From NCBI GenBank assembly GCA_002712305.1, contig PATE01000011.1:22911-43261 (forward strand): a DNA stretch of 20,351 bases, given 5' to 3'. Position 1 is the stretch's first letter. Each line of letters begins with the position of its first letter. Made by a program: the position numbers and the translations under genes. This DNA is from Gemmatimonadota bacterium. GTDB lineage: Bacteria > Latescibacterota > UBA2968 > UBA8231. Of the stretch, positions 7,777 to 15,919 are shown piece by piece. The notes below the pieces were generated by a model. That model saw only the letters and a program-made list of their open reading frames with translations. It did no database searches and was not told the DNA's origin.

Positions 7777-8420
7777 TCGAGGAAGTCGGTCATGTTCGCC
7801 GGGTCGACAAGGTCAGAACAGGTCTGCAGCGGCTCGAGGTCGAAGCCCGGGTGGTGACGGATGGGCTGCAGCTCGGTGATAGTGTCAATATCAACGGTGC
7901 CTGCCAGACGGTCGTGCAGGTGGGGACAGATCGCTTTTCCGTAGAATCTGTGTCGGAGACGTTGCAGCGCACGACCCTTGGATCGCTCCGCGTCGGCGAC
8001 CCGGTCAATCTCGAGCGGGCCCTGCGGGCCAGCGACCGGCTCGGCGGACACATGGTGCTGGGACACGTCGATGGTGTGGGCCATCTGCGCCGTTTGGACG
8101 AGGGGTCCGGACAGTGGACACTGGCCGTGGAACCGCCCACCGAACTGCGCCGCTATGTTGCCGAAAAGGGCTCCATCGCCATCGACGGGATCAGCCTAAC
8201 AGTGGCACAAGTCCTTGCCGACGAAGTCTTTACGGTCGCCATCATTCCACATACATTCAATCACACCCATCTGTCGCACGCGGCCGTCGGCGACCCGGTC
8301 AATCTCGAGGTCGATGTCGTCGCCCGCTACGTGGAACGATTGCTGACCAGCGATCCCAATGCGCCACGAAAGAGGCTGGAGCTCGAAGACCTTCGTCGTC
8401 TGGGCTACAGTGAAGACTGA
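7761..8420 (+). CDS. ribE: Riboflavin synthase alpha subunit
   Basis: This enzyme dismutates two molecules of 6,7-dimethyl-8-ribityllumazine to riboflavin plus the pyrimidine substrate of lumazine synthase. The 219-aa length is typical. The signature MFTGLIEEVG opens the first beta-barrel, which contains INGACQTV; GGHMVLGHVDGVG marks the junction; the second barrel carries IDGISLTVAQV and HTFNHTHL. The first barrel has GACQTV where GVCLTV is usual, so one residue differs in a conserved patch. Both barrels contain VGDPVNLE, encoded by an identical 24-nt stretch (7992-8015 and 8286-8309). It overlaps the end of ribD by 16 nt and is followed at once by a strong terminator hairpin. Confidence 0.97.
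   Translation: MFTGLIEEVGHVRRVDKVRTGLQRLEVEARVVTDGLQLGDSVNINGACQTVVQVGTDRFSVESVSETLQRTTLGSLRVGDPVNLERALRASDRLGGHMVLGHVDGVGHLRRLDEGSGQWTLAVEPPTELRRYVAEKGSIAIDGISLTVAQVLADEVFTVAIIPHTFNHTHLSHAAVGDPVNLEVDVVARYVERLLTSDPNAPRKRLELEDLRRLGYSED
7992..8309 (+). repeat. Two identical 24-nt direct copies within ribE
   Basis: Positions 7992-8015 and 8286-8309 are identical over 24 nt, in the same frame, both encoding VGDPVNLE. RibE is an ancient internal duplication, so the protein motif recurs in many species, but perfect nucleotide identity over 24 nt suggests recent gene conversion or strong codon preference. Confidence 0.85.
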
Positions 8421-8423
8421 CGC

Positions 8424-8448
8424 GGCCCGGTGCCTCCGGGCCTTTTTT
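8424..8448 (+). terminator. Intrinsic terminator between ribE and ribBA
   Basis: Stem GGCCCGG (8424-8430), loop TGCCT, stem CCGGGCC (8436-8442) and then six T. This is a textbook rho-independent terminator only 3 nt after the ribE stop. It would reduce or stop readthrough into ribBA, ribH and nusB, unless it acts as an attenuator. Confidence 0.9.
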
Positions 8449-8476
8449 CTCCCCATCGCCATGAGCAGTTCGACCC

Positions 8477-9742
8477 ATGTCCGATTTTGACCCCATCGAG
8501 GAAGTCATCGAGGCGCTCCAGGCAGGACAGATGATTGTCCTGGTCGATGAGCGTGCTGTCGATGTTGACGGATCCGAGTTGGTCGGCGAGGGAGAACTCA
8601 TGATGATCGCTGAACTGGCCGACCCCAATTCCGTGCATTTTCTCGCCCGCCATGCGGGTGGACCGGTCTATGTGGCGGCCGAAACCAGCCACCTCGAGAA
8701 ACTGGGCCTCGATGCCGCTAGCGCTGGCGCCACGGGCCCGCGCGGTGCCTCGTACATGGTGCCTGTGAATGCGCGTGACGTAGAGGGCACGGGCGTTTCG
8801 GCGCATGAACGAGCGCTGACCATTCGTCGCCTCGCCGATCCCGAAAGCACCCCTCGAGACTTCGTACAGCCCGGACACGTCACTCCCATCGCCGCCCAAT
8901 CAGGGGGTATCCTGAGACGGGCCGGACACACGGAGGGGTCCGTCGACCTCGCCCGACTGGCGACCTTCTCACCGCCTGTGGCGGTCCTCGCGTCGATTCT
9001 AGACGATGACGGAGAGGTCGCCTCGACCCCCTATCTGCTCAACTTTGCAACACGGCACGGTCTCAAGATCGCCACGCTACGTGATCTGATCGCCTATCGC
9101 AGCCGGTCGGAGAAGTTGGTCAATCTGGAGGCTCGGGCACGAATGCCGACACGGCATGGTGAGTTCACCACCTATGCCTATCGATCCCTCGTCGATGGCT
9201 CTCCCTACATCGCGCTGGTGATGGGTGAGGTGGATGATGGTGAGCCGACACTTGTCCGCATGCACTCCTGCTGCGTAACCGGGGATGCCCTCGGGTCGAA
9301 CCTGTGCGACTGTGGTGAACAACTGCAGGCAGCCATGGCGATGATCGCTGCCGAGGGGCGCGGTGTCATCGTCTATATCCAGAGTCACGAAGGGCGCGGT
9401 ATCGGCGTCCTGCACAAACTCAAGGCATACGAACTACAGCAGGAACAGGGGTTGGATACGATTGAAGCCAATCACGCCCTCGGACTGCCTGCCGATAGCC
9501 GCGACTACGGCATCGGTGCTCAGGTTCTGCAGGATCTGGGGCTGCGTGAGCTCCGCCTGCTGACGAACAACCCGCGCAAACGAGTGGGGCTCGACGGCTA
9601 TGGTCTGCGTGTCGTTGAGCAGGTGGCCATCGCCGCCGACCCCAATCCGCACAACATCCGATATCTACGAACCAAACGAGATCGCATGGGTCACTCGACC
9701 CTGCTTGAGGAGGGAGATCGATCCGATGCCCAGAGTGCATGA
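8477..9742 (+). CDS. ribBA: RibBA-type fusion: degenerate DHBP synthase domain plus GTP cyclohydrolase II
   Basis: The protein is 421 aa. The C-terminal half (about 215-405) is a complete GTP cyclohydrolase II, which starts riboflavin synthesis from GTP: zinc cysteines C266, C277 and C279 (CVTGDALGSNLCDCG), HEGRGIG, DTIEANHALGL, DYGIGAQ and LLTNNPRK. The N-terminal half has the 3,4-dihydroxybutanone-4-phosphate synthase fold (GTGVSAHER, QPGHVTP with H134, RRAGHTE with R148/H151). However, the hallmark DDEDRENEGD loop is replaced by a longer stretch ending ELVGEGE, the conserved Cys after RHxxG is not there, and the catalytic Glu of the CEL segment is Ser173. DHBP synthase activity is therefore doubtful. 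ATG 8477 lies 28 nt after the terminator's T-run and has no clear Shine-Dalgarno. It overlaps ribH by 17 nt. Confidence 0.93.
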   Translation: MSDFDPIEEVIEALQAGQMIVLVDERAVDVDGSELVGEGELMMIAELADPNSVHFLARHAGGPVYVAAETSHLEKLGLDAASAGATGPRGASYMVPVNARDVEGTGVSAHERALTIRRLADPESTPRDFVQPGHVTPIAAQSGGILRRAGHTEGSVDLARLATFSPPVAVLASILDDDGEVASTPYLLNFATRHGLKIATLRDLIAYRSRSEKLVNLEARARMPTRHGEFTTYAYRSLVDGSPYIALVMGEVDDGEPTLVRMHSCCVTGDALGSNLCDCGEQLQAAMAMIAAEGRGVIVYIQSHEGRGIGVLHKLKAYELQQEQGLDTIEANHALGLPADSRDYGIGAQVLQDLGLRELRLLTNNPRKRVGLDGYGLRVVEQVAIAADPNPHNIRYLRTKRDRMGHSTLLEEGDRSDAQSA

Positions 9743-10193
9743 GGGCAAGCTCGATGCGTCGAGCCGCCGCTTCGCCATTGTTATCAGCCGCTTCAACAGC
9801 CTCATCACGTCACGTCTTCTCGATGGCGCTCTTGACTGCCTTCGCCGCCACGGTTGTCCAGAAGACAATGTCGAAATCGCCTGGGTGCCGGGTGCCTTCG
9901 AATTGCCCGTCACGGCCAAGCGCCTGGCAGCGACGGGTCGCTTCGATGTCGTGATGTGCCTGGGCGCCATCATTCGAACATCGACTCCCCATTTTGATTT
10001 TGTCGCTGCTGAGGCGGCTCGGGGTATCGCCTCGGTCGGTCTGGACTCGGGAGTACCCGTCACCTTCGGCGTCGTGACCACCGATGATGTGGAGCAAGCC
10101 ATTGAACGGGCTGGCACGCTGTCTGGGAATCGCGGCTGGGACGCTGCGGCCAATGCCATCGAGATGGCCAATCTGCTCGCCGACATGAACTAG
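9726..10193 (+). CDS. ribH: 6,7-dimethyl-8-ribityllumazine synthase
   Basis: RibH condenses 3,4-dihydroxybutanone 4-phosphate with the ribitylaminopyrimidine to give the lumazine used by RibE. The 155-aa length fits, and the family normally forms pentamers or 60-mers. Motifs: SRFNSLIT, WVPGAFELP, GAIIRTSTPHFDFV with the conserved His89, FGVVTTDDVEQAIERAG and NAIEMANL. The usual RG(D/E)T loop reads RTST and the usual GNKG reads GNRG, both conservative enough for activity. ATG 9726 is chosen because the protein alignment begins there; it sits inside the last 17 nt of ribBA, following GAGGGAG. nusB follows after 7 nt. Confidence 0.96.
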   Translation: MPRVHEGKLDASSRRFAIVISRFNSLITSRLLDGALDCLRRHGCPEDNVEIAWVPGAFELPVTAKRLAATGRFDVVMCLGAIIRTSTPHFDFVAAEAARGIASVGLDSGVPVTFGVVTTDDVEQAIERAGTLSGNRGWDAAANAIEMANLLADMN

Positions 10194-10200
10194 GCCCCCG

Positions 10201-10716
10201 TTGACCGACCTGCCCACAGAAGAGTCCTCCACGGCCCCATCCTCACCCCGCCAGCAGCGTTGGGATGACGGCGAGTGGGGGAATGCCGAGCAGGAGAAAA
10301 TCCCGCAGTCTCGTTCCGGCGCACGCCAACTGGCCCTGCGGGCACTGTATTGGGAAAGTGCCAACCCGGGTCAAGTTGGCGAAGCCCTGCAGCAACTCGG
10401 TGAGGCCTGTGGTTTGACGCCCAAATTGCGGACCTTCGCCGAGCAGGTGGCCACGGCGGCTGTAGAGTATCGGTCAGAGCTGGATGACCTGGTCCGTGAC
10501 AATGCCACCAACTGGCACCCCGATCGAATCGCCCGTCTCGACGGATTGATCCTCAGGTTGGGGCTGGCAGAGTTGCTCTATATCGACGATGTGCCGGCGC
10601 GGGTCACAATCCACGAAGCCGTCGAACTGGCCAAGACTTATGGCGGGGGGCAGTCGTATCGGTTCGTTAACGGTCTGCTGGACGCCATCGCCCGGCAGCG
10701 CGATCTCGACGTTTGA
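10201..10716 (+). CDS. nusB: Transcription antitermination/termination factor NusB
   Basis: NusB binds boxA RNA with NusE (S10) in antitermination complexes, mainly on rRNA operons. The 171-aa product has the all-helical NusB core from about residue 37 (SGARQLALRALY) to the end. Its C-terminal signature is clear: RIARLDGLILRLGLAELLY, then DVPARVTIHEAVELAKTYGG and YRFVNGLLDAIARQ. The first 35 or so residues are a polar, proline/serine-rich extension not usual in NusB. I see no in-frame ATG or GTG before the core, so TTG 10201 is the likely start (an in-frame CTG is at 10210). The neighbour order ribH-nusB is common in bacteria. No terminator with a T-run follows it closely. Confidence 0.95.
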   Translation: MTDLPTEESSTAPSSPRQQRWDDGEWGNAEQEKIPQSRSGARQLALRALYWESANPGQVGEALQQLGEACGLTPKLRTFAEQVATAAVEYRSELDDLVRDNATNWHPDRIARLDGLILRLGLAELLYIDDVPARVTIHEAVELAKTYGGGQSYRFVNGLLDAIARQRDLDV

Positions 10717-10816
10717 AGGCTCTCCGCCTCAGCTGAGTGATCTGGGGCCAGTCGAGTGGACCTTCCGTCCGAGACCTTTCAGATGGGGACTTTACCCCAC
10801 TGCCCTGTGACCAGTA

Positions 10817-10852
10817 TTCAGTGACACGGTTCAGTGGCCACTGTTTAGTGGC
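10817..10852. promoter_or_regulatory. Repeated TTCAGTG motifs and dyads upstream of secA (possible operator)
   Basis: Three near-identical heptamers, TTCAGTG (10817-10823), TTCAGTG (10830-10836) and TTTAGTG (10844-10850), are spaced 13 and 14 nt apart. They overlap a perfect 12-bp palindrome CAGTGGCCACTG (10832-10843) and a perfect 6-4-6 inverted repeat GCCACT-GTTT-AGTGGC (10837-10852). No T-run follows, so this is not an intrinsic terminator. It sits 65-100 nt before the secA start. Confidence 0.4.
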
Positions 10853-10870
10853 TCGAGTACCTTCTCACAG

Positions 10871-10882
10871 CATAGATCTATG
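10871..10882. promoter_or_regulatory. Palindrome CATAGATCTATG upstream of secA
   Basis: A perfect 12-bp palindrome followed directly by GTTTTTTG, 34 nt before the secA ATG. It is too AT-rich to make a stable hairpin; a protein-binding site or the promoter -10 area is possible. I could not identify a convincing -35/-10 pair. Confidence 0.25.
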
Positions 10883-10916
10883 GTTTTTTGTTCCTAGACC
10901 CAACCAGAGGTAGTCC

Positions 10917-13900
10917 ATGCTCGGCCGTACGCTGAAAAAGTTGTTCGGATCGCAGGCGGATCGCGAGTTCAAGAAGTCGGAATCCGTGATCGACGCGGTC
11001 AATCAATATGCTGATGGCTACACCTCACTCTCCGACGCTGACGTCTTCGCAAAAACGACCGAATTCCGTCGACGACTCGACGAGGTTCGCGGACCCCTTC
11101 GAGAGAAACTCGCGCAGCTCGACGAGCAACTTCGTGGCGACCTGGAGGGAAATGACAGGCAGGACCTCAGCGACCGGCAGGCGGAGTTGGAAACCGCCAT
11201 CCGGGATGCCGAAGCGCAGGCACTCGATGACCTGCTGCCTGAGGCCTTTGCCCTGGTAAAGGAGACCTGCCGACGGCTGTGTGGCCGCAGTTGGGAAACC
11301 GTCAGTGGGCCTGAGGAATGGGCCATGGTCCCCTATGACGTCCAGATCTACGGGGGCACCGTCTTGCACGCCGGCCAGGTCGCTGAGATGGCCACGGGCG
11401 AGGGCAAAACGCTGGTGGCCACCATGCCGCTGTATCTGAATGCGCTGACGGGCCGAGGCACACATCTGATCACCCACAACAACTTCCTGGCCAAACGCGA
11501 TGCCATGTGGATGGGGGCGATCTACAACTTTCTCGGTCTGTCCGTCGGCATCATCCAGGACGCACGCCAGACCGGTGGCGCCGAGGCGTATCTGATGCCT
11601 GCCACGGACGAAGTCCCTACGAGTTTCGATTGGCAGCCGGCCAACCGTCAGCAGGCTTATGGGGCTGACATTATCTACGCCACCAAAGATCAGATTGGTT
11701 TTGACTACCTGTATGACAACATGGCGACGCGTCGCGACCAGATCTCGCAACGCGAGTTCAACTATGCCATCGTGGACGAGGCGGACTCCAATCTCATCGA
11801 TGATGCTCGAACGCCGCTGATTATCTCGGGACCCGTGCCGGAGAGCACGAATCGATATGCCGAGTTCAAACCCCTCGTAGAGAAGCTGCTGCGCGCCCAG
11901 ACCAATCTGGTCAACAAGCTCGTTTCCGGGGCCGAAAAGAAGCGTAGCGAGGGGGGTGACGAATACGAAGTTGGTGTCGATCTGCTGCGCTGCACCCGGG
12001 GTGCGCCAAAGAACAAACGCCTGATGAAGATCCTGCAGGAGGAAGGGGTCAAGCGTCTGATCGGACGCGTGGAGGCCGACTTCATGCGCGACAAACGCAT
12101 GTTCGAGATCGATGAGGAGTTGTTCTTCGGCGTCGACGAGAAGTCACACACCATCGACCTGACTGACAAAGGCCGCGACCTGCTCTCGCCAAACGAGCAG
12201 GCCCTGTTCATCCTCCCAGATCTCAGCGGCGAAATCGATGAGATTCGCAAGAACGGCGACCTCGACGACGAGGCGCGCCGATTGGCAGAGGACCAGGCCT
12301 ATCGTGACCACGCCTATCGCACGGAGGCCGTGCACAACATCAATCAGTTGATGAAGGCGTACAACCTCTTCGAGCGCGACGTCCAGTACATGCTGTCCGA
12401 AGAGAAGAAGGTCATCATCGTGGACGAGTCAACGGGGCGTCCGCAGCCGGGCCGGCGTTTTGCCGATGGCCTGCACCAGGCGCTGGAGGCCAAAGAGGGC
12501 GTCAAGGTCGAGCAGGAGACGCAGACTGTCGCCACGATCACACTTCAGAACCTGTTTCGCATGTACAATAAGCTGTCGGGCATGACGGGGACGGCCGAGA
12601 CCGAATCGGCCGAACTGTTCGAGATCTACAAGCTCGAAGTCATCGTCATCCCCACGCATCGGCCGATTCGGCGCGTCGACCACGAAGACCAGATCTACCG
12701 GACCAAACGCGAGAAATACACGGCCCTCATCGACGAGATCGCCCGACTGCACGAAATGCAGTTGCCGGTGCTCGTGGGCACGATCTCGGTGGAGATCTCT
12801 GAGCTCCTGTCACGAATGTTGACCCGCAAGGGGATCAAACATCAACTGTTGAATGCGCGGTACCATGACAAAGAGGCCGAGATCGTGGCCGATGCAGGGC
12901 AGCCTGGATCGGTGACGATCGCCACCAACATGGCGGGCCGTGGAACGGACATCAAACTCCACGCTGACGTGGTGAGAATCGATCGTGACCTGCTGAACAG
13001 GGATGTGACCCTGGCGGACAGCATCAAGGGTCACTCGTTGCGCGACGAGTTGACGCAGAATCCGTCGGGTCTGCAGGTGATCGGTACCGAGCGCCATGAG
13101 TCGCGGCGGATCGATCGACAGCTGCGCGGAAGATCGGGCCGACAGGGTGATCCCGGTTCGTCACGATTCTATCTATCGCTGGAAGACGACCTGATGCGGT
13201 TGTTCGGTTCGGAACGCATCGGCAGCGTGATGGACAAGCTCGGCGCTGAAGAGGGTGAGGTGATCGAGCACAGTATGGTCACCCGCTCGATCGAACGGGC
13301 ACAGAAGAAGGTCGAAGCGCGCAATTTCGAGATGCGTAAGCATCTGCTGAAGTACGACGATGTGATGAATCAACAACGTCAGGTCATCTACAACCGACGC
13401 CGCGATGTGTTGGAACGCGACTCGGCCAAAGATCTGGTGGAGGAACTCATCGACGTCGCCATTGACGGGCTGGTTGCCACACACGCACCGCAGGGCGTGC
13501 ACACGGAAATGTGGACGTGGGAAGATCTCGCCAATGACTTTACCAACAGCTTCCTGGCTCCCTTTCCCTTCGACGCGCCAGAGCGGGCACAGCTGGACTC
13601 AGACACTCTTCGTGAGCGCCTCGGCGAGCTGGCGCAGCAATCCTACGCGATGCGTCAGGAATTGGTCGACCTGAGCACGTATCGAGAGGTCGAAAAGGCG
13701 GTGCTGCTGCATACGGTCGATACGTGCTGGCAGGAGCATCTGCACGAATTGGATGAATTGAAGGAGGGCGTCGGGTTTGCCGGTGTCGGCGGCAAGGACC
13801 CCCTCATCGTCTACCAGAAGGAAGCGTTCGATATGTTTGAAAGCCTTCTGGATCGCATTGATGCCGGATCGTTGAACAACCTGTTCCGGCTTCGTATCGA

Positions 13901-14201
13901 TGCGCCGAAGCCGGCCCCCTCTGGGCCGAGGATTGGCCGAGGTCAGCTGAGCGACATCCACCGTGAGGCAACGAATCTTGGTTTCTCGGGTGGTCAACCG
14001 GCACCTGCCGATGGCGGTGGCGTGCCTCTCGGCAAACCGATGCCCGATTCACCGCGAGGGCGTGGGCTGGTGGCCGCAGGGAGTGAGGGTTCTGACAGTG
14101 CCAAACGCGAGCCGATCCGCAACGAGCCCAAAGTGGGGCGCAACCAGCCCTGTCCCTGTGGCAGTGGAAAGAAGTTTAAGCACTGTCATGGTCGGAGCTG
14201 A
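10917..14201 (+). CDS. secA: Preprotein translocase ATPase SecA
   Basis: SecA pushes unfolded precursors through SecYEG using ATP. The product is 1094 aa, longer than E. coli SecA (901), with extra helical/coiled sequence at about 55-110 and an insertion in the preprotein-binding region (about 330-420). Visible motifs: [13 protein letters not shown], Walker A MATGEGKT (about 158-165), [19 protein letters not shown] (about 286), [22 protein letters not shown] (about 670) and [12 protein letters not shown]. The C-terminus carries the SEC-C zinc motif [14 protein letters not shown], a SecB/ribosome contact. Motif Ia reads [10 protein letters not shown] where TVNDYLAKRD is common. ATG 10917 is preceded by AGAGG at a 6-nt gap. 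The long form with insertions resembles Bacteroidetes/FCB SecA. Confidence 0.98.
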   Translation: MLGRTLKKLFGSQADREFKKSESVIDAVNQYADGYTSLSDADVFAKTTEFRRRLDEVRGPLREKLAQLDEQLRGDLEGNDRQDLSDRQAELETAIRDAEAQALDDLLPEAFALVKETCRRLCGRSWETVSGPEEWAMVPYDVQIYGGTVLHAGQVAEMATGEGKTLVATMPLYLNALTGRGTHLITHNNFLAKRDAMWMGAIYNFLGLSVGIIQDARQTGGAEAYLMPATDEVPTSFDWQPANRQQAYGADIIYATKDQIGFDYLYDNMATRRDQISQREFNYAIVDEADSNLIDDARTPLIISGPVPESTNRYAEFKPLVEKLLRAQTNLVNKLVSGAEKKRSEGGDEYEVGVDLLRCTRGAPKNKRLMKILQEEGVKRLIGRVEADFMRDKRMFEIDEELFFGVDEKSHTIDLTDKGRDLLSPNEQALFILPDLSGEIDEIRKNGDLDDEARRLAEDQAYRDHAYRTEAVHNINQLMKAYNLFERDVQYMLSEEKKVIIVDESTGRPQPGRRFADGLHQALEAKEGVKVEQETQTVATITLQNLFRMYNKLSGMTGTAETESAELFEIYKLEVIVIPTHRPIRRVDHEDQIYRTKREKYTALIDEIARLHEMQLPVLVGTISVEISELLSRMLTRKGIKHQLLNARYHDKEAEIVADAGQPGSVTIATNMAGRGTDIKLHADVVRIDRDLLNRDVTLADSIKGHSLRDELTQNPSGLQVIGTERHESRRIDRQLRGRSGRQGDPGSSRFYLSLEDDLMRLFGSERIGSVMDKLGAEEGEVIEHSMVTRSIERAQKKVEARNFEMRKHLLKYDDVMNQQRQVIYNRRRDVLERDSAKDLVEELIDVAIDGLVATHAPQGVHTEMWTWEDLANDFTNSFLAPFPFDAPERAQLDSDTLRERLGELAQQSYAMRQELVDLSTYREVEKAVLLHTVDTCWQEHLHELDELKEGVGFAGVGGKDPLIVYQKEAFDMFESLLDRIDAGSLNNLFRLRIDAPKPAPSGPRIGRGQLSDIHREATNLGFSGGQPAPADGGGVPLGKPMPDSPRGRGLVAAGSEGSDSAKREPIRNEPKVGRNQPCPCGSGKKFKHCHGRS

Positions 14202-14287
14202 GCAAGATTCTATTTTGCATCCATTTGGGTTGTGCAGTCATCCAAGAGACGTTCAGCCTGCAGCACCTGAAGCCGCCGGCGCCTGTG

Positions 14288-14328
14288 TAGTGGTTTTCTA
14301 TCCACTATCCACATGATCGACCACTGAA
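14288..14328. promoter_or_regulatory. Inverted AGTGG-type motifs upstream of the glycosyltransferase
   Basis: TAGTGG (14288-14293) and CCACTA (14302-14307) form an inverted repeat around 8 nt, and CCACTGAA, the reverse complement of the TTCAGTGG found upstream of secA, directly abuts the glycosyltransferase ATG. The rest of the 126-nt gap after secA shows no terminator with a T-run. Confidence 0.3.
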
Positions 14329-15830
14329 TGGACGCGCTATCCACGACCCAGATCACGATTCTCGGCGTCTACTGCGGAATCGTGGCTGTCTTGAGCCTGT
14401 ATGGCTTCCATCGCTGGCACAACCTGCGTCTCTATCTGCGCCATCGCCACGATCAACAAGCTCCGGCTGGTCGTTTTGACGAGTTGCCGGCCGTCACCGT
14501 GCAGCTACCGATCTTCAATGAATTTCACGTCGTAGAACGATTGATCAGCACCGTGGGCCGACTGGACTATCCGCGTGATCGGCTTCAGATCCAGGTGCTC
14601 GACGACTCTACCGATGAGACCCAGGGCCGCGCCCGAGCCGCAGTGGAGCGACTGCAGGCACAGCGAATCGACATCGACTACGTCCATCGTGACCACCGGC
14701 ACGGCTACAAGGCGGGCGCCCTCGATCACGGTCTCAAGATGGCCAAGCACGATCTCATCTTCATCCTGGATGCCGACTTCGTTCCGCCCGCAGATGTGCT
14801 GCAGCGGGTGATCCACCACTTCACCGACGCCGAAATCGGCATGGTGCAGATGCGCTGGGGCCACATCAATCGTCATCACTCCCTACTGACCCGAATCCAG
14901 TCCATCTTCCTTGATGGACACCTCGTCATCGAGCATACGGCGCGCAGCCGCTCGGGGCGCTTTTTTAACTTCAATGGCACAGCAGGGATCTGGCGACGCC
15001 AGGCGATTGACGATGCAGGCGGGTGGGAACACGACACCCTGACCGAGGATCTCGACCTGAGTTTCCGCTCTCAGCTGGCGGGTTGGCGTTTTCGCTATCT
15101 GCCCGACGTAGAGGTGCCCGCCGAGCTGCCCGTGGAGATCAACGCCTTCAAGTCTCAGCAACATCGGTGGACAAAAGGGGCGGTACAGACAGCGAAGAAG
15201 ATCCTGCCCCGGGTCTGGAAGGCGCCCCTGCCACTGAAGGTAAAAGTTGAGGCTACCTTCCACCTGACGGCGAATTCTTCACACATCCTGATTCTCGCCA
15301 TGGCCATCCTGATGCTGCCGGTGGTTTCCATTCGAGAGCTGATTCCATGGCATCAGCGTTTCTTCATCATCGACCTGCCGCTCTTCTCCATGGCAACCAT
15401 GGCGGTCAGTGGTTTCTACCTGGCCTCGCAGCGAGCGTTGTACGAAGACTGGTCCACGTCGATCAAGTATCTGCCGGTACTGATGGCCATAGGAATCAGC
15501 TTGTGTGTCAACAATGCCCGCGCCGTAGCCGAAGGATTGATCGGCTATCAGACGGGTTTCCATCGCACACCCAAGTATGGCGCCACCGGCCAGACGCGGG
15601 CGGTGGGTGCAAAATACGCAGGGGCCAAGACGATTATCGCCGCCATCGAATTGCTAATGGCCGGATACTTCGTCCTTGTGATCGCCAAGGCATGGGCGAT
15701 TGAGATGTATGCGGGAATCCCCTTCCTCATGTTGTTCCATACGGGGTTTCTCTATACCGGTGCACTGTCGGGCCTGCAGCCCTTCTTCACCAAGCACTGG
15801 CTGCGACCAGCACGGGCGATTCCCGCCTAA
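14328..15830 (+). CDS. Membrane family 2 glycosyltransferase, cellulose synthase-like
   Basis: This 500-aa processive-type glycosyltransferase probably uses a nucleotide sugar on the cytoplasmic face and extrudes or transfers the product at the membrane. An N-terminal membrane segment (about 8-27) precedes a GT-A domain with VTVQLPIFNE, LDDSTDET (D92/D93), GYKAGAL, ILDADF (D148/D150), TEDLDLS (T239-E240-D241) and QQHRW (Q277, R280, W281): the full D,D,D,Q..RW set. From about 310 to 480 there are several hydrophobic segments typical of the C-terminal channel. The length fits glucomannan/cellulose synthase-like or ceramide glucosyltransferase-like members; no PilZ domain is present. The sugar and product cannot be told from sequence. 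It stands alone between secA and a terminator, with no polysaccharide gene cluster nearby. No strong Shine-Dalgarno is visible before ATG 14328. Confidence 0.92.
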   Translation: MDALSTTQITILGVYCGIVAVLSLYGFHRWHNLRLYLRHRHDQQAPAGRFDELPAVTVQLPIFNEFHVVERLISTVGRLDYPRDRLQIQVLDDSTDETQGRARAAVERLQAQRIDIDYVHRDHRHGYKAGALDHGLKMAKHDLIFILDADFVPPADVLQRVIHHFTDAEIGMVQMRWGHINRHHSLLTRIQSIFLDGHLVIEHTARSRSGRFFNFNGTAGIWRRQAIDDAGGWEHDTLTEDLDLSFRSQLAGWRFRYLPDVEVPAELPVEINAFKSQQHRWTKGAVQTAKKILPRVWKAPLPLKVKVEATFHLTANSSHILILAMAILMLPVVSIRELIPWHQRFFIIDLPLFSMATMAVSGFYLASQRALYEDWSTSIKYLPVLMAIGISLCVNNARAVAEGLIGYQTGFHRTPKYGATGQTRAVGAKYAGAKTIIAAIELLMAGYFVLVIAKAWAIEMYAGIPFLMLFHTGFLYTGALSGLQPFFTKHWLRPARAIPA

Positions 15831-15848
15831 CGTCAGGCCGAAGGGTAC

Positions 15849-15893
15849 ACACAAAAACGCCTCCAGCCGGTCTCGGCTGGAGGCGCTTTGTGT
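15849..15893. terminator. Bidirectional intrinsic terminator
   Basis: An 11-bp perfect stem CGCCTCCAGCC (15858-15868) and GGCTGGAGGCG (15875-15885), extendable by one more pair, is flanked by ACACAAAAA on the left and CTTTGTGTT on the right. It lies between two convergent genes, the glycosyltransferase (+, ending 15830) and the lipoprotein (-, ending 15920), and should stop transcription from both sides. Confidence 0.88.
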
Positions 15894-15919
15894 TCTGTCA
15901 GCGGGTAGGAGAAGGCGGG

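Noticed and set aside
8421-8476. Possible FMN riboswitch before ribBA
   Set aside because: The gap is only 56 nt and is explained by a terminator. The conserved RFN element needs more than 100 nt, and nothing like it is seen upstream of ribD either.
11025-11750. Minus-strand ORF of 241 codons inside secA
   Set aside because: It is antisense to a conserved part of SecA and has no motif of its own.
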